DNA from: Blattamonas nauphoetae
Lineage: Eukaryota; Preaxostyla; Oxymonadida
Assembly (NCBI GenBank): GCA_033064195.1
Contig: JARBJD010000132.1
Location: 1-64,000, forward strand
Length of the DNA: 64,000 nt
Direction: 5' to 3'
Part shown: one piece after another, positions 1 to 12,400 of the stretch
Position numbering within the stretch: position 1 is the stretch's first letter
Layout: each line of letters starts with the position of its first letter
Translations under genes and position numbers: made by a program
Notes under the pieces: generated by a model
What the model was told of the DNA's origin: nothing
The model's input: the letters and a program-made list of their open reading frames with translations, nothing else
The model's database searches: none

Positions 1-162
1 GAAAATAAGAAGGGAGATGGGAGAATGTGTTGGAGTTGGGGTTGATTGGGAATTGGTCTGAAGATGACGTGAGTTGGAGTGGGATCGAGTTGATAAGAGA
101 AGAGATCAGACTCGTCTGGATCAGAAGTGGATGGAGGTTGAAATCCATTTCGAGAGAAAAAG

Positions 163-1260
163 TCAGTCAATTCGGCCTTCTAATAGGTATAGTTTGCAGG
201 GGTGGAGAAGGGGATTTTGGACGGGATTCCTCGGAAAGGCGATGATGAGAGAACACTCAGGACATGGTTCGAGGGGTTGATTTCCTTCTAGTGTGATCAT
301 TTCTTGCTCAGCTTTGAGGATTGGAGGGATCGTCACGGGTGCAGTTCCCGCGATCGCCAAAATTGCGTTTGAAGTGCTTTTCGTTCCGACGGGCTCGGAC
401 GTGGAGTTGACTGTGGTGGGGGCTGTTTGGCAAGTGTTTTGGCCATTTTGATCCATTTCTCGACCAATCTCAGAATTGTGTTGAGTCTGTTCAACCGGAT
501 GTCATGTTCTGAGAGAGCATCCTCTGCCATGCAGATCTGCTCCTCAGCGATGCGTCCCGATTCTGAGCTTCCTCCTGCTTCTGTTCAATCTCTCTCATTT
601 TCCTCGCGAGTTCTTCCTGCATCTTCTGATTTCCTTCTCGAATCTTCTCTGTTGTTTGTCACACTCTCATCGAGACTTCCACTGCGAATAACTCAGAATC
701 AATGCGGTCCGTTCTTGCTTCTCGGAGAGTGTTTTGTAGTGATGTACCGAGTGGCTGGGACAGAACTGAACAGTTTTGGGAAGAGCATTCGAAAATGATC
801 TGACCGAATTGCTTCGCTTCCGATCAGGTCAATCAGAACGAGAAAGACATCTTCAGATGGGAGGGACACTAGGCAAGGATTGGAGGTGAACACACAGAAT
901 GAACGAGCGAGATTGATGAATGATCAGATGCAGCTCAAGTGCATCGGAGAGCCCTTCTGTGCGCAGGTGTCCAAACACCAACTTGTATCGGTGTTGAACA
1001 GCTGTCCCTTTCTTCAGCGAGACAGGCAGTTCGTCCAAGAGAGCCCCGATGAGCTGGTTCGTCATTAGTTCAGTGTCGAAAAAGAGAGGCTGTCGATGCA
1101 GGCAATCGCAGCTGGAAGACACGATGGATTGAGTCATCTGTTCCAGGAAGGGTGAGAATGCCATGATTGATCCGAGGAGATACGTGAAATGGTGAGATTG
1201 GATCCGGACCTTCATTCGCAAATCTCTGTCTGAACAACAACGTTCGGAACTTCTATTCAC
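163..1260 (-). pseudogene. Decayed host gene, C-terminal part with charged linker
   Basis: Four protein-like stretches follow each other on the minus strand but in different frames: 1260-853 (contains GALLDELPVSLKKG and GLSDALELHLI), 893-699 (SEDVFLVLIDLIGSEAIRSD), 530-333 (LNRLNTILRLVEKW) and 456-163 (ILKAEQEMITLEGN). Around 560-690 a Glu/Lys/Gln-rich stretch (EELARKMREIEQKQEEA) suggests a coiled coil. The first two stretches could be joined by a short GT-AG intron near 868-893, but the later frame changes have no good splice sites, so I read this as a decayed copy of a multi-exon family gene. I do not recognise the product; the layout (helical domain, coiled coil, linker) suits the host's regulatory or kinase-like families, which is inference only. 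Confidence 0.45.
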
Positions 1261-1398
1261 TGATCATTGTAGATTTCATGTGGACAACTTTCTTTCTACA
1301 CATTTCGACCTTCGCCACGATGCGGATGGTCGTGGGTTCCAGATGAGGATTTCAGAGTTGAAATGTGACAAAGAAAGACGAAAAAGCAAGCAGTCTCT

Positions 1399-2073
1399 CT
1401 ACACCTTTCCACACAGATCTTGCCCCGTTCGCACCACCTCAATCAGCTTCCCGATGATTCCGGTCGATTCTCGGTCGCGTCGGTTTGCTTCGCTAATTTC
1501 TTCTTTCAGCGTCATCAATTCACGCTCTCCTTGCTTCTTGCTTTCTTTCATCCATCGCACTCTCTCTGCATAGATCCGAAGCTACTTCTCCAGAAACACC
1601 GTTCTTTCCTTCAGCTCCTTCAACTGCACTGCTTGTTCGTCATTCGGATCCAAAGTCTGCGACAATGACCTCAGACTCCCCGACGATGCAGACGGCGAGA
1701 ACTGGCTTGAAGATGAGCCATGCAAATCCGCGTTCACAGGCAGGAGGATCGTGGGCGTCCCAGATCCAGGAAGAGAAGGACGCCGAGTGAAGACAGGAGA
1801 GGTGCTGTGGCTGGACGAATGGGAAGAGAGATGCTGAGCAAAGACCGCAGGACCCGATTCTGGTTCAGCCGAAGTGTCCTTCGAAGAATGCTCACTATCA
1901 AGACGCTTCGGGGTCTGACTGTCGTTCGCATCCGATGCATCCTGCGGGTGCTCTGCTGTTGGTTTGGTCTCAGCGTCTTCCGCCTTTTGGTTGACGAGAT
2001 CTTGGATCTCCACATTTTCTGCCTGAAAACGATTCACAGGAAAAGCACAATCATTCAACATTTCGAGGCGCAT
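1399..2073 (-). pseudogene. Ser-rich protein with coiled-coil tail, interrupted by an in-frame TAG
   Basis: The frame runs from 2073 through a Ser/Thr/Pro-rich disordered stretch (QHLSSHSSSHS, SPSASSGSLRSLS) into a heptad-like coiled coil (QLKELKERTVFLEK). A TAG at 1582-1584 stops it, but the same frame continues for about 60 codons with the same coiled-coil character (KQGERELMTLKEEISEANRR) down to a second stop at 1399. That continuity shows one ancestral frame split by a nonsense change. It probably belonged with the armadillo-like fragments just upstream at 2304-3260. Product unknown. Confidence 0.45.
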
Positions 2074-2303
2074 TCAAGCATTGTCGATTCACATTCAGAA
2101 TGCAATTTTGCAAAGAGGAAGATAGTTTTGCTGAGACAGCGGATAAATGTCAGAATAATTAGACGATTTTGGCCTTCTCAATGTGCGGAGTTAGGTCAAC
2201 AAACGCATCTGCTCCTTCAACCCCAGCAATTCCGTGTCATCTGGTTTCTCTTCCAGTTTCTTATCCACACTCAGCAGCTCTTTTTAACTTTCAATTTGAA
2301 CGG

Positions 2304-3260
2304 TCATCTCCTCTGATTCTTTTGTTTGTTCCTCAATAACATCACCAAGCGTGTCTTGAACATCGCTAAGTGTGTCATAATACCAGTCGAGTGAGAGTTC
2401 CGATTGTGAGAACGCCGTTTGCGTCGATGTGATTGTCGACAAGATCTGAGAATAGAAAGACAGACATGAAACTCAAAAAGAGAAAACTGTTTGAATAGTG
2501 TCCTCAATATCAGATCTTGGCGATTCTTCTTATTGTCCATCACGGTGTCCTCTTCCGCTCGACGATCCCAAATCTGCAAATCATGCTTGTTCGTTGGCTC
2601 TCGTCCATTCTTCTCTCTTGAACTGCCCACCCCACTGTGCAATCCGCGCTGCGTTGTGCACTCGCATGATCAGCGACAAGCTGTTTTCAAGTTTCCGACC
2701 ACAGAAGTGTGTTGAAGGAAGGATGCAGGTTATATGCCAACGTTTCGTTGTCGAACCGTCCCACCAGCGACGGGAAGACCGAGATGAACGATGGATACAG
2801 AATCTAGTCGCGGGGCTCGTGGGGATTTTGGAGATTCGGGCAACGACCCAAAGAGAATTCAAGAATAGTACCAGAATCTACTGGAGTCCGACGACTTCTC
2901 AGTGATTTGGCCACACAATGCTTCAATTGCGCGAGTCAGGAGGCTGTGTTGTTCTTGAAGCACTCCTCTCAGCAACAACGAGAACATGTCGCAAACTGTC
3001 ACCAGAACTCCCAGAATCGTGAGTGGCTGAGCAGGTTCAGAGGATTCCCTTCCCATCAGCTGTCTGTTCACATCATTGAAGTCCTTTCTGTCTGAATCTT
3101 CCGATCGTGCATCGTGGTGAAGATCGGAGCGTTCATCTCAGATACTGATGTACCTGTTCCAGACACCGAGGAATCATGTTCATGTTGATGAATCGGATGA
3201 CCCATTCGATCCCCAGCAAACCCAGTAGCTGATACAGTCAGTTGATTTCGTTAGACGTGA
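2304..3260 (-). pseudogene. Armadillo/HEAT-like helical repeat fragments
   Basis: Several amphipathic helical segments lie on the minus strand in shifting frames: around 3140-3240 (YQLLGLLGIEWVIRF), 3071-2859 (ILGVLVTVCDMFSLLLRGVL, RAIEALCGQITE) and 2862-2581 (NSLSLIMRVHNAARIAQWG). Runs of Leu/Ile with small residues at regular spacing are typical of armadillo/HEAT folds, abundant in this genome. No frame stays open for more than about 110 codons, so this looks like the decayed N-terminal half of the gene whose tail may be at 1399-2073. Introns may explain some of the frame changes; I could not build a clean model. Confidence 0.4.
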
Positions 3261-6195
3261 ACGCCAGGAATGGGGACTCAAGTGACCCTATGCCGACATT
3301 GTGCTTAATTTGCTTGGAATGAGCTTGAATGACTTGTTTGTTCGTGAAAACAGGACAGGGAGTTGGGATCTTGGAAGATGTAGTACCTCGACACAACAAA
3401 ATGGATCCAAGCGTACGCCTGTGCAATGTAACCACTCGTGTTGCTTTGTTCTTAAATTTCTGCGTCGCCCACTGCGGTGCGATCACATTATCTGCTTTCG
3501 TTAGATCTGATTATTTTGTTGATTGCAAGTCTCCAAACAGCGACACCATCCGTTGGCCGAGGGCTGGGAGGGGCAGTCATGAGTGGTGGCAGCATAGATA
3601 GTGGGAGGATGACACAGTTCATCAAATCACGTGAGGGTAGAGTGTTGATTGTGATGATTGAGTTTGATGCGTCCATCGCTTGTGAAAGGGTTGATCGGAA
3701 TAGGTTGAGGTATTGGGAATGGAGTCTTCAGGCCTGTTCAAGGAGGCTGCGAAGATTCATTGTTCGAAATCTCAGATTGATCACACCCAGATCTCTGTTT
3801 TGCTTTGCCTTTGGAATGCATTCCTTCCCATTTCAATCGCATTATCGTGGTTGAGATGATTGAACAGAGCAGAGAGTGGAGAATAAAATGTGGAGGTGCG
3901 CTATTCGATGTTGTTGGAGAGTCGCCTCCAATGCCTACCTTCAAACAGGAGAGAAGCAGGAATAGTACCTGGAAATAGTGCTGAAAATGATATAAATGGA
4001 GCACACTTGTTCATGTTTGGGCACAGGTTTGTCAGCAGACGCTGTTGATTCAACAGATTGGACGATGATACTGATCCTGGCATCTATCTCCGCAAGTTAC
4101 ACAACACGTGAGTCAGGCGAGACAATGAAAATGTCTTCTCGACAGCCTGTATTGCTCTTTAATCATCAGAGTGATGAGAATGAGCTTTTCATTTTGTGTT
4201 GATCGGATCCTTAATTGTAACTGAGATTCAGAAATGATCTTGAGATGCTAACTGTGTCTGTTCAGTTCAGATTCAGTTGAAACTATTTTAAAGAACCATT
4301 TGGCGTTCTCAAAACTCTCTTAACTGTCTTTGTTTTGATGTTCGAAGAAAATCACATCCACTTTGAAGTCCCTACTCGTGTTGATCTCTTGAAGGAGGCA
4401 TTTTTGGACACTATTTCATTTTCCACAATCTCACGAACAAGGTCCACTCTGATCTCAGGGAAAATGACCGATTAATGACACGCCGTGCATTGTTGCTTAT
4501 CTCTTTAGTAGAAACTACGTTCTTTCTTCCTGCTTATCATTCACCAATTCTATCCAACTTCTCTAGCTCAAGACAAGAAACTCTCTGTGACTCCGTGTGA
4601 TAACCAGAATGGAATAAAACCCATATAACTTTCAGAATTTGAGGGAGGATCATTTCTTGTTTTCACTTTTAGCAGTCGATTTGGGTCAGAATTTCAGACA
4701 TCATTACAAAGTCCGAGGATTCAAATCGAAAAACGAGTCTCTTTCTACGTGCCAGTCTCTGGCCTGGTTTCAAGAGAATGACGTTGAATGATGTCTCCAA
4801 ACTAGTCTTTGAGAATGGACAATGAGTATCTCTGCTGTATGATGAGTTTCAAAAGTTCGACCGCGTTCAACAAGAAACAAATAGATCTATATTCCCACGG
4901 CTCGATCATCAATCACCATCATGTTGTTCAAACAACTTGGGTCAGAATTTTGACATCATTCAAAGCCTGACTGTCACAAACAAAATATGAAATTGACCAC
5001 TCTTGCCTCAACTTAATTTCTGATATCATTTCTAGAGCTATGTCAAGGGTGATCAAGTTGGTTTATTGTCCACGACAGTCCATTTTGAATAATGTCGAAA
5101 ATTATGCCCCTTCGTCTAGAGATAGGGTTTTGACAAAAGTGAGTTTTCCATCATCTCAAAATGATTCGAACTCTGAAAAGTGTCGTGTTCTGTCTTATTT
5201 CTCAAAATAATGGACTGTCGATTCCATCTGGGTGAGAATTTTGATGTCATAAAAAGTTCGAATCCACATCATCGAAACTCGTCTCATCACACAGGAGAGA
5301 CAGATATTGTTCATACTTGGATATTCGTTGGAGACACCATTCAACGTCTTTATCGTGAAACCAGTCCAGATACTGGCTCGATGGACAAGTCTCGTTTTTG
5401 ATGCGAGTCCTCGAACTTTTATGATGTCAAAATCCCGACCCATCTGTGTCGAGGAAAGTGAGTCAGATCATCTTTCAGAGTGGAGTGATCAGAATATAAA
5501 ATGGAAAACAGAAACGTACCAGTCTTGTCAGAGTTTAGTCGAATGTCTCGAGAACGACGTTGAATGGTATCTGAAGAGAATTTTTGAGATTATTGAAAAG
5601 TTCGAGAATCCGAATGATAAAACAAGACGAATCCCTCTTGTCAATTGTTTATCTTATTTCACGAAAACAACGATGAATGATGTCTCACGCGAATCTTTGA
5701 GAATGGATAATGCCCGTCTCGACTGTGTGATGAGACGAGATTCGACAATAGCTGGAATAACTATTCTCTGATTTCAAACAGTCTCACCCACTTGTCACCA
5801 TTGTCAGACTCTTGATACAGATCTGATCGATCACAGCTTTTTGATCACAACGTCGAGATCGCTGCTCACTTCACTTCCCTTGGTTCTCAATAGTTTCGAA
5901 ATCCATGAGAGCAAGTGAAGCGGAAACAGGAATCAAAGAGTTCGATTTAGCGCTGTTTTGGTCAATTCTCTCTTTTACCCGCCAATTTCACGATCTCACA
6001 AACAATAGAGGCAATTACGGTGGAAATCCTTGTGATGAAATGATCGATTGAATGAGTTCTGACAAAAAATGAGACAGTTATTGAATCTCCAAAATAGGAG
6101 GTTGATCAGACCCAAAATTCGTTAGGTCTGTTCAGCTGATCACAACTTTCGCCGTGTGATCAGACTGTTTCTAAGGTCTGCTCAAGACTTTCAGG
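3261..6195. other. No gene seen; degenerate repeats
   Basis: About 2.9 kb without a convincing coding frame on either strand. Open stretches such as 5307-5771 are produced by a degenerate dispersed repeat (listed separately) and do not read like a protein. Short AT-rich stretches and TGATCA-rich sequence occur near 5800-6190, just before the Merlin relic. Confidence 0.5.
4688..5750. repeat. Degenerate dispersed repeat, copies in both orientations
   Basis: A block of roughly 80-120 bp occurs at 4783-4860 (+), 5665-5745 (+) and, reverse-complemented, at 5225-5350. The shared core is GACGTTGAATGRTGTCTC, followed by a variable part, GAGAATGGAYAATG and then TGTGTGATGAGACGAG. A further half-copy is at about 4688-4750. 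Copies differ by many substitutions, so this is old. No coding function is apparent; it may be the remains of an inverted-repeat element. Confidence 0.5.
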
Positions 6196-7291
6196 TTGAA
6201 TTCGAATCGAATAGAGCCAAGTTTGGACGTAAGTTTTTATCATGGGGTCGACCATACTCTTTTTCTCTTCAAGTCGATCCTCATGGAAATTGATCGGGAG
6301 GCTCCTCAATCTGATTATCTTCCCATTTTTCTCAATTCTGATGCGGCTTGTGAATGGTTTCTATCTCGATACGTCACAAACACTCACATTTGTGGTAAAT
6401 GCCGTATTCCAACTCGACTATCACGAAGAGAGACAGAAATCCTTTTGGGAATGCTCGAGATGCGGCAGAACACGTTCCGTCCTAACTGGGACAACATTTC
6501 AACACACAAACCTTGAAATCGGCAAAATTCTCGCAATCTTGTTATTTCTGTGGACAGGTGTGACAGCTTGGCACACCTCGGTTCTTTGCATGTTGGAGAA
6601 GACACCATTGGGTATTGGCGGAGTTTGATTCGGTGCGTCTGTGTACAAGTCTGGAACGAAAAGCAAGAAATGTTGGGTGGGGAAGGGCGAGTGGTAGAAA
6701 TCGACGAGGCAATCTGGAAGACGAAAATATCATAGGGGAGAGCAAAGAAACAGATATGGATATTTGGGGAATTGAGAGAAATGAAGGAGGAAGAAAGGGC
6801 AGGAGTTTTGTTACAATAGTCCGGCATCGGAACCAATCAACTTTAATTCCTATTATTCAGCAAAAAATTCGACCCGGAACTCTCATAATTAGCGATGAAT
6901 GGAAAGCGTACGACTGTTTAAAGGATCTAGGATATACACATCAAACCGTCTGCCATAAGCGCAATTTCGTAGATCCAACCACTGGTGCATGTACAAATCA
7001 CATAGAAAGTATGTGGTCTCAACTGCGAATTATCTACCTCGTTATGGGGTCAGAAAGCGTTTTTTGATAGATTATTTAGCTCAATGGCTCGTACGACAAC
7101 ATTCATTGCTAACTTTCGAGGAGGTGGTCGGACTGGTGCTGCACTATAAACCAGACAGGTCGGGAAGCGAAGATGAGTGGAACAGTTCGTCTGAGGAGAT
7201 CCCGGAACTGAGGGACATCCAGGCGGACACCAGCGTGGAGGAGGAATCTGATGGGGCCGGCGATGGCGCGTCGGCTTCTGATTATTCATAA
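6196..7291 (+). mobile_element. Dead Merlin (ISXO2/IS1595-type) DNA transposon, transposase relic
   Basis: Conserved blocks of an ISXO2-like transposase run in order on the plus strand but in several frames: a zinc-ribbon-like pair (HICGKC at about 6385-6405, ECSRCGRTRS at about 6450-6480), VVEIDEAIW with the first catalytic Asp at about 6690-6715, PGTLIISDEWKAYDCL at about 6870-6920 with the second Asp, and FVDPTTGACTNHIESMWS at about 6965-7020 with the catalytic Glu. The tail after 7060 continues as a Ser/Glu-rich C terminus to 7291. At least four frame changes and one in-frame stop lie between the blocks, so the copy is dead. I could not find the terminal inverted repeats or the 8-9 bp target duplication expected of Merlin elements. 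Confidence 0.75.
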
Positions 7292-7559
7292 GTCAGAAAT
7301 TGTATCTCTCTTTTTTTCCTCCTTGTTTTTAAGCATTTGCATCTGCCACAACCAACTCGTCGCAACCAGCGAAATACCTTTCACTCTTCAAAAACAGACA
7401 ACGGGATGCAACATTCTGTTCACTTTTAGTCAACTCGGCATGAATTACTTCAGGATTTGACGTTTGGTCATGTCAGTCCATTCTTCATCCACCATTCTCG
7501 TCTACCAGCCAAGAAAACAGGACAAATCAAAGTATCATCATTCTCAGGCCTCATACAAT

Positions 7560-9420
7560 TGTATCTTTGCTCCTTGCGACTCTAAAGTTTTATTATCATC
7601 CTCTATCGCAAGCTGAAATTGTGAACCAGACTTATTCGCAGACACTTGCGAATGATGCGTCAGTGCTTCATCAGCTCATCTCGACAAACTCAGGAAGCGG
7701 CAGCCTCTAGCACAGTGCTCCTCTCACAGGAGGTCTGTCTATTCAGTCAAAAGCACAAGCCTAGCAAATTCATTCCCCAGTCGTAGAATCGAAGAATCTA
7801 ACTGCTCTGGAATTGGCTCAACTTGACCTCCTCCGTTTTGCAAACGAGCACACAAACAAGATATCGTCGTCTCGGACGTGAGCGGATTTGTGGGACTTTA
7901 TGTCAGCAACCGTCCAACGACTGCGAACGGCCGACTTCAGACTGTTTATGCAGACCATCGACAGAATATTCTCGCCGCTCTCGTTTGTGCTGGCTGGGCG
8001 TATGAGAAAGGCCGGACGCGTGCTGATTGCCGGAATCGCAGTCGATCTATCCAGTGTAGAACGGACAGCTGATATCCAGCGCTTTCACTGCTTTTTCAAG
8101 ATCCCCTTTCTTCATCCCCTTCACAATACCTCAGCCTTGTCCGATAAACGTTCTCACAAGCGCTGACCACATTCAACTCAATCATCCCAATCAACGCAAT
8201 TCCCTCATGTGTCCTAACGAACCTTATCATCCTTCAACAATTCGGACCTGTCTCACGCAACACTCACCCTCCTGTTTCTCTCGTTCAATGGATACAGCCG
8301 CTAATCGGAGATTCTCATTCGACGAAAGAATCGAAACTGACGATAGCGTATGAAGTGGTCACAACAGCACTAGGCAAGACCGAAATCGAAAAAAGTACAA
8401 CAAGTAACTGTATTGCGCACACTCCAAACCATTCAGAACACTCTCTGCACAGTAATTGGTAGTTGCCTTCCTTGGCATTTCCTTCATGCCGCATCATTTG
8501 TCTGTAAAAGCTCCTGAGTCAGCTAGAAATCAAAAGATTCAAACCGAACACACTTTGACGATGCTAAAACACAGCTGATGAGAAAGGAAACTACCAATTT
8601 TTTTCTCTGCCTCAAGCGATTCTGGGGTTGCGGGATGAACTTCCAGAACCGTCTACCACCATTCAATCAATCATACGTCACAAGAAATACAATCTTTCGT
8701 TGACCATCTTCGTCAATCATCTTCCTCATCCATTTTTGAACTCTTATGCTCATCCTTGTCGCAAATGTTACTCCAGGATTCGTACAATTGGACAACCGAA
8801 ATCACCTCATTTGTATGTCTAGCTTTCTGTCTCGTTTATCAACAGTTCAGAACGAACGTGGGAATAACACCAGATTCTACCGTTCAATACAACAACTCTG
8901 CTTATCATTTCGCACCGCACAATTCAAGGTCTGTTTCAGCCTCATCTCTCACTGTCATTGCTTCATCTTCTTTGTTCTCAGAAATACATGATGCGTGGAA
9001 GGAGTATCAAGGTTGGGTGTTCAAAAACTTGAAACATGCTGCCAACTGCACCCATCCACCAGGATTCGACGTCTACGGACAACCAATCGTGTTCAGCATC
9101 CATCATTCCCTCATTTTCTTCTTTTCAGTCTATCACTTCAGCCCAAACCACGAGCAGGTTCCCAACGATCCCATTTTCCGTCACATCAAATCAAACAGTC
9201 TCCATCTCACCTAAAACAATAAGCCCCACAACTGGACAACCAGCAGTCATACACTCTACTTCCTGTTCAACGCAGATCGTTCCAACTTGAAGCCAACTTA
9301 CAGAACGGAGATTATCAACCGCCAAACACCCTTCCAGGTGAAGACACCCACGCTTTCTCTCCCAACATGATCGGCGAACAATACTCTTATATCTCGTCGC
9401 GATCCATCTCACAAATCAGG
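7560..9420 (+). pseudogene. Decayed coding sequence, product unknown
   Basis: Helical protein-like text appears in pieces: around 7800-8070 (LTALELAQLDLLRFANEH and, after a TGA, LWDFMSATVQRLR with RIFSPLSFVLAGRMRKAG), and 8756-9110 (DAWKEYQGWVFKNLKHAANC). None of the pieces joins in one frame for more than about 120 codons. The sequence may be the remains of one or more host genes upstream of the broken Pumilio gene. No family is recognised. Confidence 0.3.
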
Positions 9421-9478
9421 ACGTATTCATCAAAGTCGGTGTCACCAACCTGGGAGTTGTCATCTGGTTCCTGTAGAA

Positions 9479-12400
9479 GTGTCCGAAGCGCTAATACAGC
9501 ACGCGTACTGCTTCTTTGCCCAACAGTACCAATTTGGTCTGTATCTGCAAATGCATCAGCCCCACCAACAGGCACATCGGATCATCGCTCCCGTGCACAT
9601 TGTTCAGGCTGGGATCCTGAGGTGTGTTCTTTTACTAGAAAATATCATTCCTGGCAGCTTCTGAGCCAGCAGTCCTCCATCAAGCTTCACCTCCAGATGC
9701 CAAACATCCCCAAAGTTGCCCACAATGCACGTGAGTCCTCTACCAAGGCAAGACATCCCACATGGATACCATTTTCCCGGTTATCCTCAACAGTGTTCAG
9801 GCTCACATGTCCAGTCTTCTCTATCAGACCAATCCTCCGAGCCCCCATTCTTCAACTCCATCCAGGGCAGATCCAACCACTGTCCCGACCATAATTCGTA
9901 TTTTTTTGATCGATTCGCCAAGATCTAATCATCGTCTTGTTCTTTCTAAGCAAGCTCCTAAATCGTTCACAGAGATTATAAACGGCATCTCATTGACTTT
10001 CAAGGTGTGAGGATCTCCATTCATTCCACCTTTCGAATTCACTTTTTCGCCTGATTTCAATCTCCGTTTATTCGCATCGTTCACCTTTTCGATGATGGTT
10101 TTCTTCAATCACTGTCCATTTTTCCCTCAATTTTCCATTTTCATTCTTGAATTCTCTCTTTTAGAGTAAGTTTGTGAAAGAGTGCTCTACTTCGATTAAA
10201 AAACAGAAATTACATCTTCAGATCGCCAAGCGTCCTCGCAAAATGGTTAGGAAACACTTAAGAGTTTTTAAGGAGACTATGACTCATGGATGTGATCGGT
10301 CGAGATGTGGTTCAGATTGCTGAAATGTCTCTGAGGACATGGACGGAAAGAAGAGTTAGAAAGAATGGGATGTTATGTTGGTAATCAGAGAAAGCGTGAG
10401 AATGGCAAGGGAAGTCATATTGAGGAGAGAGAATCGGATCAAAGATGACTTGCTATGATTGGACGAAAAATGAGATTTCAAGAATGAAAATGGAAAATTG
10501 AGGGAAAAATGGACAGTTATTGAAGAAAACCATAATGGAAAAGGTGAACGATGCGAATAAACGGAGATTGAAATCAGGCGAAAAAGTGAAAACGAAAGGT
10601 GGAATGAATGGAGATCATCAAACCTTGTAAGTCAATGAGAGGCCGTTTATGATCTCTGTGAACGATTTAGGAGCTTGCTTAGAAAGAACAAGACGATGAT
10701 TAGATTTTGGTAAATCGATCAAAAAAATACGAAATATGGTCAGGACAGTGGTTGGATCTGCCTTGACTCCATCACTAAAACATACGATATCGATGCCTGA
10801 ATTAACGGATTCATCTCCTCGGGCACGACAAATTGATAGCACCCTCGTTCGTTTCATTGAGCAGAATGGAGAATACAATCTAGTCACTGTTTTTACAGAA
10901 CCGAATTCCATCTCTCCATGTCAACAAGATCATGACCATGTGCAGACATTATCAACTCTCAGCCTGACACCGAGAATATTCTCAAGCGACACAGTTGATC
11001 CAGACCGACCACACGCACAAACAACAGGCCATCCCTCGCAAATCGGTCAACCCATCTTTCTCAGCCAGCCCGAATCAAATAAATGACGATGACACTTGCG
11101 GTTCCCAATATCGTTTTTCAGATGCTGGTACACCACTGTTTGATGATCATGAGTCCACAGGAGAGCGACGTTCACGGACACTTCACCGATGTCTGCTTCA
11201 AGCAAAATGGAGAGTGACTCTGAAACAACACAAATATTTCCACATCCAACCGACGATATGGGCAATGGTGAACGAAACAGGACTCCAACACTCCATCAAA
11301 TTCAGCCAACAACACTCGCCAATCCTCAACCAACCATTGTTCCTTTGCCAAGCCTATCGACATCGGAACCGACCGTAACTGCACCAACTGTTGAAAAACG
11401 TTTTGTTCCTCGAATCAAGACGGGATCGCATCACCCAAAGCTTGCTACAGCGTCCCCTTCGACATCCCATCCCCACTCCCAATCTAGTCATTTGCATGAT
11501 TTATCCACTCCCAAATATGTTTTCCCACCCCAACAAGGATCCAAATTCACAACACCATATTGCCCGCAAGACACTTCTCACTCTAAACTGCAAATCTCCT
11601 CTCCACAGCTCACACCCTCTTTCTCGTCAGCTCCAAACACAATATCTTGGCCGCATCCAAAAAATACCCTTCAAGTCCCTTTTGTGCACCCTCCGCAACA
11701 AATCCCCAAATTTCATCCGCTCGTTATTCCGAAACAAACATCATTTCATGTCACTCCGAACTACACCTCTCCAGCGATCTCCATTCTTCACCCTGTGAAC
11801 GCCCACAACTTTAACGCTCTTCGGACACCAATTGACGTTGGTATTCAAGACCCATTCCGTTCTTTTTCAGCAGTTGTTGATCAAACCGAAACACTCCTCT
11901 CCTCCCAGCAATGGTGCCGATTTTATCAAGAAGTACTCACAAGCATCGAAGGACAGGACAAAGACGGTCGTGGGACGCGGGCAGACATGGTCATTCTCGC
12001 AGCGCGTGTGGGAATGTCAGCGGAATCCGTTTCGCTCCTCTCGCTCACTCTCCAACTGAGTTTCGCCGAAATTTGGCCGAAATTTGTGTTTTGATGTTCG
12101 GATCGCTTTGGACACTTTACCATGCAGATCTTAATCCACCTTTCGAGCAAAGATCTTCTCCGCCAATTTGGCAACCTCTTAACAGCATCTACAGCCTTCG
12201 AAATCTGTCTCCATCCATTCGGAACGCACTGCATCCAAGCTATGATTGTTCGAGCCGGAGGAAACACCGATTTGGAGGCACAACTCGGACGTCATCTGTA
12301 TGGACACGCCTTCCGTGTTTCAAGCGATAAAACAGGAATTCACGTCATTTTGTGCATTCCTCTTGTTCGTGATCGCTTTTCTATCCTCAGCCTGTTGTTC

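Noticed and set aside
427-798. 123-codon plus-strand frame
   Set aside because: It is the complement of the better minus-strand coding text at 163-893 and has Ser/Leu-rich shadow composition.
1582-1584. In-frame TAG in a coiled-coil frame, suggesting TAG/TAA reassignment as in some oxymonads
   Set aside because: The long intact genes (2,394-codon beta-helix frame, 629-codon MULE transposase, both METNSSS genes) contain no internal TAG or TAA, and broken genes here show TGA as well. Decay explains it.
5307-5771. 154-codon plus-strand frame
   Set aside because: It runs through copies of a degenerate repeat in mixed orientation and has no domain-like pattern.
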